Part shown: positions 37,280 to 49,078 of the stretch, piece by piece
Layout of the letters: every line of letters begins with the position of its first letter
Position numbering within the stretch: the first letter of the stretch is position 1
Source: an uncultured Campylobacter sp.
Lineage (GTDB): Bacteria > Campylobacterota > Campylobacteria > Campylobacterales > Campylobacteraceae
Direction of reading: 5' to 3'
DNA: 64,000 nt
Assembly: GCF_944323605.1 (NCBI RefSeq)
Contig: NZ_CALUTC010000005.1
Span: forward strand, 52,791 to 116,790
Notes under the pieces: generated by a model
Seen by the model: only the letters and a program-made list of their open reading frames with translations
What the model was told of the DNA's origin: nothing
Databases searched by the model: none
Made by a program: the position numbers and the translations under genes

Positions 37280-38170
37280 TTATTTTCTATTTGGTGAGGC
37301 TTTTGCCTCAGGGCTTTTTGGATAAGTTGCTTTTAATGCCTTGTAAAAACCATTCGCACTCTTAGTATCGCCTACTTTATCAAGGCTTATTGCAGTGTGA
37401 TAAAGTAAGGTAGGCATATAATCAGCCTTTGAGTAAAGAGAGGTTGATTTTTTATAATAGTTTATGGCATTTGCATATCTTTTTTGTTTGTATTCAATCT
37501 CACCTAGATAAAAATTTGCTCTAGCTGGTTTGTAATTTTTGCTTAATAGATATTCAAATTTAGCTTTAGCCTGCTCTAAGGTTTTTTTGCTTTTAAACTC
37601 TTTCATAGCTAAATTTAATATATCATCACTATCTTTTTTCTTCCAAGATTCATCTACTTCTTTTTTTTCTTCTTCTTGTTTGATCTTTGTATCGTTGTTA
37701 TCTTCTTTGTTATCTTCTTTTAAAGTATCTGTAGAATTTAAATCCAAATTAACATCAGCAGATAGCATTTTTGAAAGCTCTTCTAATGTTTTTTTTATTT
37801 CTTTATTGTTTTCTTCTTGAATTTTTCTACTTTCTCTAACATAAGCCTTTAAGCTAGAAAGTTCCTTGCTTAAATTCGCTTCTCTATCTTCTAGAGCATT
37901 TAGTCTAGAATTAGATTTGCTATACTGGGAATTTATTCCTTCTAAAGTGCTTTGTAAGCCTTCTAATCTTTCATTTATGTTGTTTAGATTTGAAGAATTT
38001 TGCATATAGTTATTTTGTAAATCGTCTAGTCGTTTTTTTATAATTTGTTCGTTTTGTGTTAAACCGTAAGCAGAATTATTGTTAATATTTCCAGCATCAA
38101 AAGCTGATTGTTCGGCATTTAAAAAGGCAGTGGTTCCAAAAAATAGAACCACTAATATTGTTTTTTTCAT
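37280..38170 (-). CDS. cpoB: Tol-Pal system coordinator CpoB/YbgF
   Basis: Periplasmic protein that links the Tol-Pal machine with cell-wall synthesis. 296 residues: signal peptide to about residue 19 (F-L-N-A-E), a coiled coil at about 40-130, an acidic/lysine linker (about 140-180), and C-terminal TPR repeats. Pal stands 9 bases upstream in the same operon, the usual order. Confidence 0.87.
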   Translation of the reverse strand: MKKTILVVLFFGTTAFLNAEQSAFDAGNINNNSAYGLTQNEQIIKKRLDDLQNNYMQNSSNLNNINERLEGLQSTLEGINSQYSKSNSRLNALEDREANLSKELSSLKAYVRESRKIQEENNKEIKKTLEELSKMLSADVNLDLNSTDTLKEDNKEDNNDTKIKQEEEKKEVDESWKKKDSDDILNLAMKEFKSKKTLEQAKAKFEYLLSKNYKPARANFYLGEIEYKQKRYANAINYYKKSTSLYSKADYMPTLLYHTAISLDKVGDTKSANGFYKALKATYPKSPEAKASPNRK

Positions 38171-38179
38171 AAGTTAGTA

Positions 38180-38674
38180 TTATAAACCAACCTTGATTTC
38201 AGCACGTCTATTTTGTGCGTCACACTGTCCTTTGTCTCCTGGAGAAGTAGTACAAGCAGGTGCAGATTCGCCTAAGCTCTTAACTGTGATTTGTTTTGAA
38301 TTTATACCAAGAGTAGTTAAAGCTCTTTTTACAGAATTAGCTCTTCTAAGACCTAAAGCTTGATTGTATTCATCGCTACCCCACTCATCGCAGTGTCCTT
38401 CAACTGTTATCTTAGCAGAACCAGCTTGACCTTTAAGAAGATTAGCGCCAGAATTTACAACAGCTTGCATTTCTGGTTTTATATCGTATCTGTCAAAATC
38501 AAAATAAATTTTGCCTAATCCACTTGACAAACTGCCAAATACATCGCTACCACCAGAAGCACCACCAGCACCGTTTGCACTTGAAGAACTATCAACTGAA
38601 GTTTTAGCTCTTGGGGCACAACCTGCAAGAAGCAATGCAGAGATTGCTACTGAAACTAAAAGAAGTTTTTTCAT
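38180..38674 (-). CDS. pal: Peptidoglycan-associated lipoprotein Pal
   Basis: Outer-membrane lipoprotein gripping peptidoglycan through an OmpA-like domain. The ATG at 38674 follows GGAAAGG and gives a lipoprotein signal with lipobox L-L-A-G-C at C19; the upstream TTG reading is less likely. A serine/glycine-rich linker follows, then the OmpA domain with Y-F-D-F-D, G-H-C-D-E-W-G and R-R-A-N-S-V. Equivalent to the C. jejuni Omp18 antigen. Confidence 0.95.
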   Translation of the reverse strand: MKKLLLVSVAISALLLAGCAPRAKTSVDSSSSANGAGGASGGSDVFGSLSSGLGKIYFDFDRYDIKPEMQAVVNSGANLLKGQAGSAKITVEGHCDEWGSDEYNQALGLRRANSVKRALTTLGINSKQITVKSLGESAPACTTSPGDKGQCDAQNRRAEIKVGL

Positions 38675-38783
38675 AACCTTTCCTTTCAAAATTGAGATAA
38701 ATTCTGCTAATTTTATCTAACAAATTCTAAAAATCAAATAAATTTTTAAATTTTAGATAAATAAAATTTATAAATATATTTAT

Positions 38784-39986
38784 TTACCAGTCAATCGACT
38801 GAATCCTACCCACCTTTAGCGGAAAATGAAAGCTTTTATTTGCATTTACCCTTATAACGCCTAGTGCAGTTTGTTCGCCTATATATTTTATATAAACTAT
38901 GCTACCTCCGTCATTTGAAAAGCGTGGAAAGAGGTTTTTTCCATTTGCTGTAAGCTGTCTTATATAATCACTTTGAGTACTCATTAGGTATATGTTAAAA
39001 ACACCCCTTTGTTCTGGTTCTCTGCTTGAATAAACTAGGTAATTTTTGTATGTTGAAACGGCACTATTATTTCTACCGTGAAATACTAATTGTTCTGCGT
39101 TTGGAGAGCCTATAGTTTGTATAAAAATATTTGGATAGCTAAGTCTATCTGATACAAATACTATCTTTTTTTCATCTTCAACAAAATTTCCATTCACATC
39201 TATACCGGAATAATTAGTGATCTTTTGTAACATTTTTTTCTTTAAGTCATATAGATAAATATCTGGTTGATCGTTTGGAGCCATTGTTAATACTAGCTTA
39301 GAACCGTCTTTGCTAACATCAGAGGCTACAAGCATACCAGTGCTAGATATGATTCTACTAGCTTTGTTTGTTTTTAAATCATAAAGATAAAGCGTTGGTA
39401 CATTGTGATCGTATGCAGTATAGTAAAAGGCACTTTGCTCTTTATTTGCCCATTTAGGGAATAAATTTAAACCACCTCCAACCATTACTTTTTGATAAGT
39501 TAGTGTATAATCTGCCATAATTATTTGGCTTTTTTTGTTTCCGCTGTTTCTAGCTATTAAAATTTTATGATCCATCCATTCGATTGGAGCTAAGCCTAGA
39601 TCCCTTACAGATTCTTTTACGCTTTTATGGGCTAAAAATGGATATTGTTCTAAGCTAGATATAGAATAATTTTTACTGCTTTTTTCCTCGCCGTTAGCTT
39701 TTATTGTAACTTTTAAATCAAGATTTGTGCCTGATTTGGCTAAGGAGTATTCAAAAACATAATTTCCTTTTTCATCCCCTCTTGTTAATACTTCAAAATT
39801 TGAGCTTACCTTTAAATCATTTAGCAAGATATTGTAAAAATTGCTTTTTAAGTCTCTATCATTAAGAGTAGATATGTCTTTTAAGATAATTTTTGGTAAG
39901 GCAACACCTTCATTTGTAACAGATATAGTCGAATCTGCTACCGAAAAAGAAAATAAACACATTAAAACAAAAACAACTTTTTTCAT
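38784..39986 (-). CDS. tolB: Tol-Pal system periplasmic protein TolB
   Basis: 400 residues: signal peptide to about residue 17 (F-S-F-S-V-A), N-terminal alpha/beta domain, then a six-bladed beta-propeller with repeated Y-L-Y-D-L-K, S-D-R and P-N-I-F motifs. It shuttles between Pal and TolA to help outer-membrane constriction at division. 109 bases separate it from pal, so pal may have its own promoter. Confidence 0.92.
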   Translation of the reverse strand: MKKVVFVLMCLFSFSVADSTISVTNEGVALPKIILKDISTLNDRDLKSNFYNILLNDLKVSSNFEVLTRGDEKGNYVFEYSLAKSGTNLDLKVTIKANGEEKSSKNYSISSLEQYPFLAHKSVKESVRDLGLAPIEWMDHKILIARNSGNKKSQIIMADYTLTYQKVMVGGGLNLFPKWANKEQSAFYYTAYDHNVPTLYLYDLKTNKASRIISSTGMLVASDVSKDGSKLVLTMAPNDQPDIYLYDLKKKMLQKITNYSGIDVNGNFVEDEKKIVFVSDRLSYPNIFIQTIGSPNAEQLVFHGRNNSAVSTYKNYLVYSSREPEQRGVFNIYLMSTQSDYIRQLTANGKNLFPRFSNDGGSIVYIKYIGEQTALGVIRVNANKSFHFPLKVGRIQSIDW

Positions 39987-39998
39987 ATTTATAATCCT

Positions 39999-40745
39999 CT
40001 ATTTTAGTTTATCGCTTAGTTCCATATCACCTTGAAAATTTTGATTTTTAGGAGGATAAGCTATGAATTTTCCATTCAAAGTATTTAAAAATTCCAAAAC
40101 TTTTGCATCAAAATTTTCATCGTAACTTTTTTCTACGTGAGTATATCCGAATTTTCCATTACTGTCTATATAATATTTAATTAAAACTTTAAAATTTCCG
40201 CTAGCTTCATAAAGTCTCCATCTTTGCTCTAAAATTCTTCTTATTTTTCCACGAAATTCATCATACACACCAGTCATCTGTGCGTTTGTGCTTTCTCCAA
40301 TTTCTTGCTCTTGGGGCAATAAATTATCATTTAATTGCTTAAAAAGTTCTGCTGCATCTTTTGGTTTAGAAGCATCTGGAGTTGATTTTGCAGAGGACTG
40401 AACTTTTGTGCTTTTTTCTTCTTGAAAATCTTTTATGTTTCCAAAAAGAGAATTTATATCACTTTGCTCCTGTTTAACCTCTTGGGTTTTAACTTCTTTG
40501 TTTGTAGTTTCTTGACCTGTTTTCTCGTTTTCTTTTAAAGCATCTTCCTCTTGTTTTTTTTCTTGAGTTAAATTTTTTGCAGAAAATGCTCCTAAATCTA
40601 CATCTACAAAACTATCTTTTAAATCAGTGTATTTTACAACATCGTCTTTTGTGCTAATTTTAAAAAAAACAAAAAAAACTAAGGACATATATACTAACAA
40701 AGCTAGTAAAAATGAATTTATAGAGCCTAAACCATAATCTTTCAT
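39999..40745 (-). CDS. tolA: TolA/TonB C-terminal domain envelope protein
   Basis: 248 residues: short cytoplasmic start, one membrane helix (about 12-29), a long Glu/Lys/Gln-rich linker, and a C-terminal TonB/TolA-like domain with R-G-K-I-R-R-I-L-E-Q-R-W. It sits between tolR and tolB, so it serves as the TolA of this machine, energised by TolQR. It is shorter than E. coli TolA (421 residues), as usual in this class. C. jejuni annotation calls it a TonB-like protein. Confidence 0.8.
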   Translation of the reverse strand: MKDYGLGSINSFLLALLVYMSLVFFVFFKISTKDDVVKYTDLKDSFVDVDLGAFSAKNLTQEKKQEEDALKENEKTGQETTNKEVKTQEVKQEQSDINSLFGNIKDFQEEKSTKVQSSAKSTPDASKPKDAAELFKQLNDNLLPQEQEIGESTNAQMTGVYDEFRGKIRRILEQRWRLYEASGNFKVLIKYYIDSNGKFGYTHVEKSYDENFDAKVLEFLNTLNGKFIAYPPKNQNFQGDMELSDKLK

Positions 40746-40746
40746 A

Positions 40747-41133
40747 CTATTCCGTCTGTAAGGCTACCTTAGTAAAACCCAAATTTTTAACAGTTTTTAA
40801 CACAAACATAACATCATCGTATTTTAGATTTTTATCAGCCCTTATAAAAACCGGCTCGTCTGTATTAAATTTTGTTTTTAAAAGTGCTAGGTTATCTGGA
40901 AATGAAGATAGAGGAAAAATTTTTCCGTCAAAAAAAACTTGTCTTTTTTCATTTACGGTGATTAAAAGACTTTTTAGTGTTGCTACACTAGAGCTTTTTT
41001 GTGAGCCGCTTGGTAAATTTACTTTCTCATCATAGACTATACTAGGAGCTGTAACCATAAGTATAGCCAACAAAACTAGCATAATATCGACTAAAGGAGT
41101 TATATTTAATTCAGGCTTTTCATCTAAAAGCAT
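40747..41133 (-). CDS. tolR: ExbD/TolR-family proton channel subunit
   Basis: 128 residues with one N-terminal membrane helix (about 13-32) carrying the proton-sensing aspartate in P-L-V-D-I-M-L-V-L-L, and a small periplasmic domain ending F-V-L-K-T-V-K-N-L-G-F. With TolQ it turns proton flow into movement of TolA. One base separates it from each neighbour. ExbD and TolR cannot be told apart by sequence alone; the Tol-Pal context decides. Confidence 0.88.
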   Translation of the reverse strand: MLLDEKPELNITPLVDIMLVLLAILMVTAPSIVYDEKVNLPSGSQKSSSVATLKSLLITVNEKRQVFFDGKIFPLSSFPDNLALLKTKFNTDEPVFIRADKNLKYDDVMFVLKTVKNLGFTKVALQTE

Positions 41134-41134
41134 T

Positions 41135-41689
41135 TTAAGCCTTAACTAAAAATTTAATTTCGCTATCTACTATACTCAAAAGCTCAAATGCCTTTCTTTT
41201 TATAATCAAATGAAAGGTGTAAGCAGGTATGGCTACAAAAATTCCACAACCAGTGGCTATCAGTGCCTCGCTTATTTTTGGAGCTATTATGCTTAGTGAA
41301 TTTTGACCACCAAGACCGCCAAACGTTTCAAGTATAGATATAACAGTGCCAAAAAGACCTATGAAAGGTGAAGTTGAAGCTATAATGCTAAGCCAAGTAA
41401 GCCCTACGGTAGCTTTTTTTTCTGCTAAATTTTTGTATAATTCTAAATTGTTTTTGTTTAATTCAGAACTCTTTCTAAGTATAGATTCGGTTTGAAAAAT
41501 TTCTCTTCGAGATGTCAATATATCCTCTAAAGCGTCTCTTTCTTTTGAGGTCCAAACCGCTAGGTATGTTAGCCTGGAAAATAAGATAGCAAAAGATACT
41601 ATAAAATAAAAAGACAGCCAAAACAATACTACATAGGTAATGAGTGTGGACTCATTTAAAAAATGTAGGATAGAAGAAACATCTATCAC
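41135..41689 (-). CDS. tolQ: ExbB/TolQ-family proton channel subunit
   Basis: 184 residues, three membrane helices (about 17-42, 100-125, 135-160), with the family motif T-V-G-L-T-W-L-S-I-I-A-S-T-S-P-F-I-G-L-F-G-T-V split around the second helix. The start overlaps the atpC stop by one base, so the Tol-Pal genes are translationally joined to the ATP synthase operon. Confidence 0.9.
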   Translation of the reverse strand: MIDVSSILHFLNESTLITYVVLFWLSFYFIVSFAILFSRLTYLAVWTSKERDALEDILTSRREIFQTESILRKSSELNKNNLELYKNLAEKKATVGLTWLSIIASTSPFIGLFGTVISILETFGGLGGQNSLSIIAPKISEALIATGCGIFVAIPAYTFHLIIKRKAFELLSIVDSEIKFLVKA

Positions 41690-42078
41690 TACTTAATTCC
41701 TGCTTTACTATCTATGGTGGCAAAAGTGGATGCTAAAGCCACACTATCTGAACTCATAGATTTTATAAGTTCTTTCGCTTGCTCTAGATTTTTGGCTATT
41801 TCTCCATCAGATCCATTTATGGAAACTGCTCCTTTAGCCAAAATTTCCACCTTAAATTCATTTACTTCTGCATAGCCAGAGTCTATAGCTATAAGCTCGT
41901 GACTAGAATCTTCCTTTTCAACATCTATAATACCAGCTTTTAGAGAAGATAACAAGGAAGCATGACCTTTTAACACGCCAAATTCTCCTTCGCTTCCAGG
42001 CAAAACAACCATTTTAACATCACCCTTAAAAATCATACCCATAGGCGTTACAATTTCTAAGTGTATCAAGGAAGTCAT
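41689..42078 (-). CDS. atpC: F1Fo ATP synthase subunit epsilon
   Basis: 129 residues. The N-terminal beta-sandwich has V-L-P-G-S-E-G-E-F-G-V-L and H-A-S-L-L-S, and a C-terminal helical hairpin inhibits ATP hydrolysis. Last gene of the atp operon, 2 bases after atpD, overlapping tolQ by one base. Confidence 0.95.
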   Translation of the reverse strand: MTSLIHLEIVTPMGMIFKGDVKMVVLPGSEGEFGVLKGHASLLSSLKAGIIDVEKEDSSHELIAIDSGYAEVNEFKVEILAKGAVSINGSDGEIAKNLEQAKELIKSMSSDSVALASTFATIDSKAGIK

Positions 42079-42080
42079 AT

Positions 42081-44380
<2,300 letters not shown>

Positions 44381-44389
44381 AAAAAGCCC

Positions 44390-45895
44390 TTAAATATGAC
44401 TTGAGCTATATTCACTCAAGGCTTTATGAAGTTTTTCTTCTAAATCTTTATCTAAAGCCTTCTTAGAACGAATTTGCTCGAAAATATCAGGATATTTTGT
44501 TTCTATAAATGTGTATAAACCGCTTTCAAATTCACCTATTTTTGATACTTCTATATTATCTAAAAATCCTCTTGTTCCAGCGAAAATTATCAATACTTGT
44601 TTTTCAACTGCAAGTGGAGAATAAGGAGCTTGTTTTAAGATTTCAACCAGTCTTTGTCCTCTTTCAAGTTGTTTTCTACTAACCTCATCTAGATCGCTTG
44701 CAAACTGTGCAAAAGCTTGTAGTTCTCTATATTGTGCCAGATCAAGTCTTAAATTTCCAGATACTTGTTTGATAGCCTTTATTTGTGCTGCACCACCTAC
44801 ACGAGATACTGAAAGTCCGACATTTATAGCTGGTCTAACACCAGAGTTAAATAAATCTGTTTCCAAGAATATCTGTCCATCTGTTATAGATATAACGTTT
44901 GTAGGAATATATGCCGAAACATCTCCAGCTTGTGTTTCTATGATAGGCAATGCGGTAAGAGAGCCAGCACCTAACTCATCATTTAGCTTAGCAGCTCTTT
45001 CTAAAAGTCTTGAATGTAGGTAGAAAACATCTCCAGGATAAGCTTCTCTTCCCGGAGGTCTTCTTAATATCAAAGACATTTCACGATAAGCAACTGCGTG
45101 TTTTGATAGGTCATCGTAGATTATTAAAGCGTGCTTTGCATTGTCTCTAAAATATTCTCCCATAGTTACGCCAGTGTAAGGGGCCAAAAATTGTAATGCT
45201 GAAGGATCTGAAGCACCAGCATTTACAACTATGCTATATTCCATAGCACCGTGTTCTTCAAGTCTTTTTACGACTTGTGCAACCGTGCTTTGTTTTTGTC
45301 CTATAGCCACATATATACATATTACATTTTGCCCTTTTTGGTTTATTATGGTATCTACCGCGACTGTTGTTTTTCCTGTTTGTCTGTCGCCTATGATTAG
45401 CTCTCTTTGTCCTCTACCTATCGGAACTAGGGCATCTATAGCTTTTATACCTGTTTGTAAAGGTTCATGAACGCTTTTTCTAGCCATTATGCCCTTAGCT
45501 TTTTCTTCTACAAAACGAAATTCAGTAGCTTGTATGCTACCTTTAGCATCTATTGGTTCGCCTAGAGCATTTACAACGCGACCAACAAGAGCTTCTCCAA
45601 CAGGCACTTTCAATAGTCTTTTAAGTCTTTTTACAGAGCTACCCTCTTTTAAGCCTTCACCCTTTCCTAATATAACTATACCAACACTAGCTTCTTCTAG
45701 ATTTTGGGTAAGACCTTTTTCTCCGTTTTCAAATTCGACCATTTCGCCAGCCATAACGTTTTTAAGACCATAGACCTTTGCAACTCCGTCTGCTATCGAA
45801 ATAATTTTTCCCGTTTCTTCTATTTCAAGGTTTAAATCAAAATTTTCAATCTTTTCTTTAATGATGGAACTAATTTCATCAGCTTTAATTTTCAT
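44390..45895 (-). CDS. atpA: F1Fo ATP synthase subunit alpha
   Basis: Non-catalytic nucleotide-binding F1 subunit, 501 residues. The P-loop is G-D-R-Q-T-G-K-T, and the arginine-finger region reads [17 protein letters not shown]. An intact N-terminal beta-barrel domain precedes it. Preceded by atpH with 11 bases between. Confidence 0.97.
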   Translation of the reverse strand: MKIKADEISSIIKEKIENFDLNLEIEETGKIISIADGVAKVYGLKNVMAGEMVEFENGEKGLTQNLEEASVGIVILGKGEGLKEGSSVKRLKRLLKVPVGEALVGRVVNALGEPIDAKGSIQATEFRFVEEKAKGIMARKSVHEPLQTGIKAIDALVPIGRGQRELIIGDRQTGKTTVAVDTIINQKGQNVICIYVAIGQKQSTVAQVVKRLEEHGAMEYSIVVNAGASDPSALQFLAPYTGVTMGEYFRDNAKHALIIYDDLSKHAVAYREMSLILRRPPGREAYPGDVFYLHSRLLERAAKLNDELGAGSLTALPIIETQAGDVSAYIPTNVISITDGQIFLETDLFNSGVRPAINVGLSVSRVGGAAQIKAIKQVSGNLRLDLAQYRELQAFAQFASDLDEVSRKQLERGQRLVEILKQAPYSPLAVEKQVLIIFAGTRGFLDNIEVSKIGEFESGLYTFIETKYPDIFEQIRSKKALDKDLEEKLHKALSEYSSSHI

Positions 45896-45906
45896 AAAAA
45901 TTCTCC

Positions 45907-46428
45907 TTACATTGTTTTAAGTATATAATCACTCATCTTCATTTGAAGATTTTGCATTGAAAAGGATATCTCGTATCCTAACTCATCTAAACTTATTTTC
46001 ACGCCACTATCCTTTGAAAGCTTGTTTGTTAGCTTGATATTCACAGCAAATTTTTTAGATAAGGCTTTTTCAAGTTCGAGTAGTTTAGAGCTATCAACTT
46101 CATTTTTAGAAAAAACTATACCAGAATAAATCTGCTCTTTTAATGCTTTTTGTTTTCTTAGTTCTTCTAACACGAAAGGTATTAGATAAAGTCGTGAATT
46201 TTGAGTAAGAATTTTTAGAAAATTCACAAAACTAGGTTTTAATTCTTTAAAAAAAGATAAGATAAGTTCTAACTTTTTATCTTTTTTTAGCTCGTAAGAG
46301 TTTAAAATTTCTTTGAATTTAGGTAGAGAAAAAGCTGTATTTACAGAAGATAAAAATTCATAAAATTCATCAGAATCATTTCTACTTAAAATAGCTTTCG
46401 CATACCTTTTTGCTAGTAAATCATTCAT
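45907..46428 (-). CDS. atpH: F1Fo ATP synthase subunit delta
   Basis: Peripheral stalk cap joining F1 to the b subunits, 173 residues, mostly helical, with the start L-A-K-R-Y-A-K-A-I and the C-terminal [15 protein letters not shown] pattern of the family. It directly abuts atpF. Confidence 0.9.
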   Translation of the reverse strand: MNDLLAKRYAKAILSRNDSDEFYEFLSSVNTAFSLPKFKEILNSYELKKDKKLELILSFFKELKPSFVNFLKILTQNSRLYLIPFVLEELRKQKALKEQIYSGIVFSKNEVDSSKLLELEKALSKKFAVNIKLTNKLSKDSGVKISLDELGYEISFSMQNLQMKMSDYILKTM

Positions 46429-46935
46429 TTAAGAAACCTTTTTAAGCATAATGTTTATTATATCGTCTTGTTTAAGTGAAGAATCGTCAAAAATTTGAGC
46501 TAGAGCGGCACTTACCACATCTTTTTGCATCTTTCTAAGCTCATAGTTTTGTTGTTCATCATAAGTTTTTTCTAAAATAAGCATATCGTTTTTTGCATCG
46601 CTTTTTATTTTCTTTGCCATAAGTTCAGCCTCTTTATGTGCTAGAGCTATAGCATTATCAGCCTCTTTTTTTGCATCTTCTAAGCTTTTGATGGCTTCTA
46701 ATCTTTTATTTTTGCTTTCTAAAACCCTTTTTTGTATATCTTCTAATCTAGTAGCTATCTTTTTTATACGTGTATCATACATATTTTTAATAGGCTTTGC
46801 TAAAAGATAAAACATAATGGCTACGAAAATAATGAAGTTTACAGTTCTAGGGATTATATCATATTCTCCAGAACCACTAGGAGCGGCAAGTAATATCGCA
46901 GGCGACATCATAAGCATTAATGTTAGAGCTTTCAT
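46429..46935 (-). CDS. atpF: F1Fo ATP synthase subunit b
   Basis: 168 residues: a hydrophobic signal-like segment at about 1-17 (A-I-L-L-A-A-P-S-G-S-G), one membrane helix near 33-47 (F-I-I-F-V-A-I-M-F-Y-L-L-A-K-P), and a long Lys/Glu coiled coil forming the stator arm. Paired with b', as usual in Campylobacterota. The a and c subunits are not in this cluster. Confidence 0.9.
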   Translation of the reverse strand: MKALTLMLMMSPAILLAAPSGSGEYDIIPRTVNFIIFVAIMFYLLAKPIKNMYDTRIKKIATRLEDIQKRVLESKNKRLEAIKSLEDAKKEADNAIALAHKEAELMAKKIKSDAKNDMLILEKTYDEQQNYELRKMQKDVVSAALAQIFDDSSLKQDDIINIMLKKVS

Positions 46936-46944
46936 ATTAAAATC

Positions 46945-47370
46945 CTATATATTTTTCAAATTTGCATTAAGAGTATTTTTCCACTCTGATATATGGGTTT
47001 TCAACTCTTCTTCTAAATTTTTCTTATCTTTTTCTAAATTTAAGTAAAAGTTTGACATCTTTTCTTCTAATTCTTGTTTTTTCTTATTAAATTCAGTTTC
47101 AGCTTCAGCTCTAGCAACCTCAACTGCTCTTTGTTTTATTTGAAAAATCTCTTCTCTTGTGCTTTGTTTTATTTTTTCGAGCTCTTCTGCCACTGTAGAA
47201 ATTTTTTCAAAATCTTGTTTAACCTTAGCTTCATCGCTTTTTATGGATTCATCTCTTTGTCCCATAAAACTCAAAAGAGGTTTATATAAAATGGCATTAA
47301 GCACTACTATCATAAGTAAAAATATAACAACAGTGGATAATATAGTGGATAAATGGACATCATCAAACAT
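46945..47370 (-). CDS. atpF': F1Fo ATP synthase subunit b'
   Basis: 141 residues: one membrane helix (about 9-30) and a long charged coiled coil. It pairs with subunit b as a heterodimeric stator, the form seen in Campylobacterota, cyanobacteria and chloroplasts. First gene of the atp operon, with its own probable promoter upstream. Confidence 0.88.
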   Translation of the reverse strand: MFDDVHLSTILSTVVIFLLMIVVLNAILYKPLLSFMGQRDESIKSDEAKVKQDFEKISTVAEELEKIKQSTREEIFQIKQRAVEVARAEAETEFNKKKQELEEKMSNFYLNLEKDKKNLEEELKTHISEWKNTLNANLKNI

Positions 47371-47405
47371 TATATATACCTTTTATTTTATTATCATTAC
47401 TTAGC

Positions 47406-47411
47406 ATTATA
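47406..47411 (-). promoter_or_regulatory. Likely -10 box of the atp-tol operon
   Basis: TATAAT on the minus strand, 36 bases before the atpF' start, in the 68-base gap after parB. The preceding DNA has T-rich tracts. It would let the atp genes be expressed separately from parAB. Confidence 0.5.
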
Positions 47412-47438
47412 ACTAAAAAGTATAAATTTTTTAAAAAA

Positions 47439-48287
47439 TCATTGTAATATTTTGTTTAAATATTTAATTTTGTCCAAATTATCCACAGTCAAACTTATTT
47501 TATTTTGTTTTACACTGCACTTCACACCAATATTTTCAAATGCTTGCTTTAGTTTTTTGAGTTCTACACTAAAGTCAGTTTCTTTTGTAATAGGCGTTTT
47601 TTTATCTGTTTTATTTTTGGAATTTTGTATGAGTTTTTCACTTTCTCTAACTGTTAAGCTTTGTCCTATTATGCTATCTACAAGCCTTGCTTCATTTTCT
47701 TTATCTAGACCAACTAAAATTTTAGCGTGTCCTTGAGAAAGCTTGCCAGAAATGATAAAGTCTTTTGTTCTATCACTTAAATTTAACAAACGCATAGTGT
47801 TTGTTATTTGGGTTCTTGATTTATGCATAATGTCTGCTAATGTTTCTTGTGTGAGTCCATATTCATCTATCAAACTTTTGTAAGATATTGCTAATTCTAT
47901 AGGATTTAAATTTTCCCTTTGAATGTTCTCTATGAGAGCTAACTCTCTTAATTTGTTTTCATTTTCCTTTAGTATAACTGATTTTACGCTTGACATTCCA
48001 AGCATTTTACACGCTCTTAGCCTTCTTTCTCCAGCGACTAGTATATAAGAGTTTATATTCTTTTTTACGAGAACTACAGGTTGTATAAGTCCATATCTTT
48101 CTATGGAAGCTGCTAGTTCTTTTAAGGATTCTTCTTTGAAATCTTTTCTTGGTTGGTATGGATTTGGCTCTATATCGCTTATGCTTACTTCTTCTGTATC
48201 ACCAAAACCCAATTCTTTCCCGTAAGCCTCATCTACATCACCTAAGATACTGCTTAAGCCTCTACCTAAAGCTGGTCTTTTTGCCAT
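47439..48287 (-). CDS. parB: Chromosome partitioning protein ParB
   Basis: CTP-dependent DNA clamp that loads at parS sites. 282 residues: N-terminal G-R-G-L-S-S-I-L-G ParA-stimulating segment, the P-N-P-Y-Q-P-R-K box, the G-E-R-R-L-R-A-C CTP-binding motif, and a helix-turn-helix near T-Q-E-T-L-A-D-I. 8 bases after parA. I found no convincing parS site in the window. Confidence 0.95.
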   Translation of the reverse strand: MAKRPALGRGLSSILGDVDEAYGKELGFGDTEEVSISDIEPNPYQPRKDFKEESLKELAASIERYGLIQPVVLVKKNINSYILVAGERRLRACKMLGMSSVKSVILKENENKLRELALIENIQRENLNPIELAISYKSLIDEYGLTQETLADIMHKSRTQITNTMRLLNLSDRTKDFIISGKLSQGHAKILVGLDKENEARLVDSIIGQSLTVRESEKLIQNSKNKTDKKTPITKETDFSVELKKLKQAFENIGVKCSVKQNKISLTVDNLDKIKYLNKILQ

Positions 48288-48295
48288 AAAAAATC

Positions 48296-49078
48296 CTACA
48301 TCAAAGCGTGAGCTAAATTTCTGTAAGCTATAGAGCCTGGTGATTTTATATCATAAAGTAATATAGGCTTACCAAAACTTGGACTTTCAGCTAATTTAAC
48401 ATTTCTAGGAACTATTATAAATTCTTCGGCATTATCATTATTTACAAATAAATGTTCCTTAAAATTTGATTTTAAATCTTCAAAAGTAACTTTAGATATA
48501 TTGTTTGAAGAGCTATACATAGTAGGTAGAAAACCTTTTACCTTAAGCCTTGGGTTTAATGTTTTTTTTACTATTTTAATGGTATTTAAAACCATAGCTA
48601 CACCCTCAAGTGCATAGTATTCACACTGCACAGGTATGATAACCCCGTCGCTTGCCGCAAAAGCATTAACAGTTATACGACCAAGTGCTGGCGGTGTGTC
48701 TATTATTATGTAATCATAATCATCTATAACTTCTACAAGTCTATTTTTAAGAACTGTTTTTAATTCTATAGATTCATCTTTTGCTAATTCTTGTTCTATT
48801 CCAACTAAACCTATATTAGAAGGTGCTAGATGAAGTTTAGCAAGTTCTGTTTTTAGTATAATATCAGCAAATTTTTTACGACCTGTAAAAACGTGATACA
48901 TATTATATTCGTAATTATTTCTGTTGAATCCAAGCCCTGTTGTGGCGTTTGCCTGTGGATCTACATCAATAAGCAAAACTTTTTTTTCTGCAACAGCAAA
49001 GGAAGCTGCTAAATTTATAGCAGTTGTAGTTTTTCCAACCCCACCTTTTTGATTGGCTATAGATATTACTTCGCTCAT
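48296..49078 (-). CDS. parA: Chromosome partitioning ATPase ParA (Soj)
   Basis: Deviant Walker ATPase that positions chromosome origins. 260 residues with K-G-G-V-G-K-T-T near the N-terminus, the switch motif D-V-D-P-Q-A-N-A-T-T-G, and I-I-D-T-P-P-A-L-G. Overlaps the end of birA by 4 bases. Confidence 0.96.
   Translation of the reverse strand: MSEVISIANQKGGVGKTTTAINLAASFAVAEKKVLLIDVDPQANATTGLGFNRNNYEYNMYHVFTGRKKFADIILKTELAKLHLAPSNIGLVGIEQELAKDESIELKTVLKNRLVEVIDDYDYIIIDTPPALGRITVNAFAASDGVIIPVQCEYYALEGVAMVLNTIKIVKKTLNPRLKVKGFLPTMYSSSNNISKVTFEDLKSNFKEHLFVNNDNAEEFIIVPRNVKLAESPSFGKPILLYDIKSPGSIAYRNLAHALM

Noticed and set aside
38700..38783. AT-rich inverted repeat between tolB and pal, considered as a Fur box or operator
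   Set aside because: The arms are pure A/T (TAAATAAA and TTTATTTA) in a region where such pairs arise by chance, and no GATAAT-type Fur core is present.
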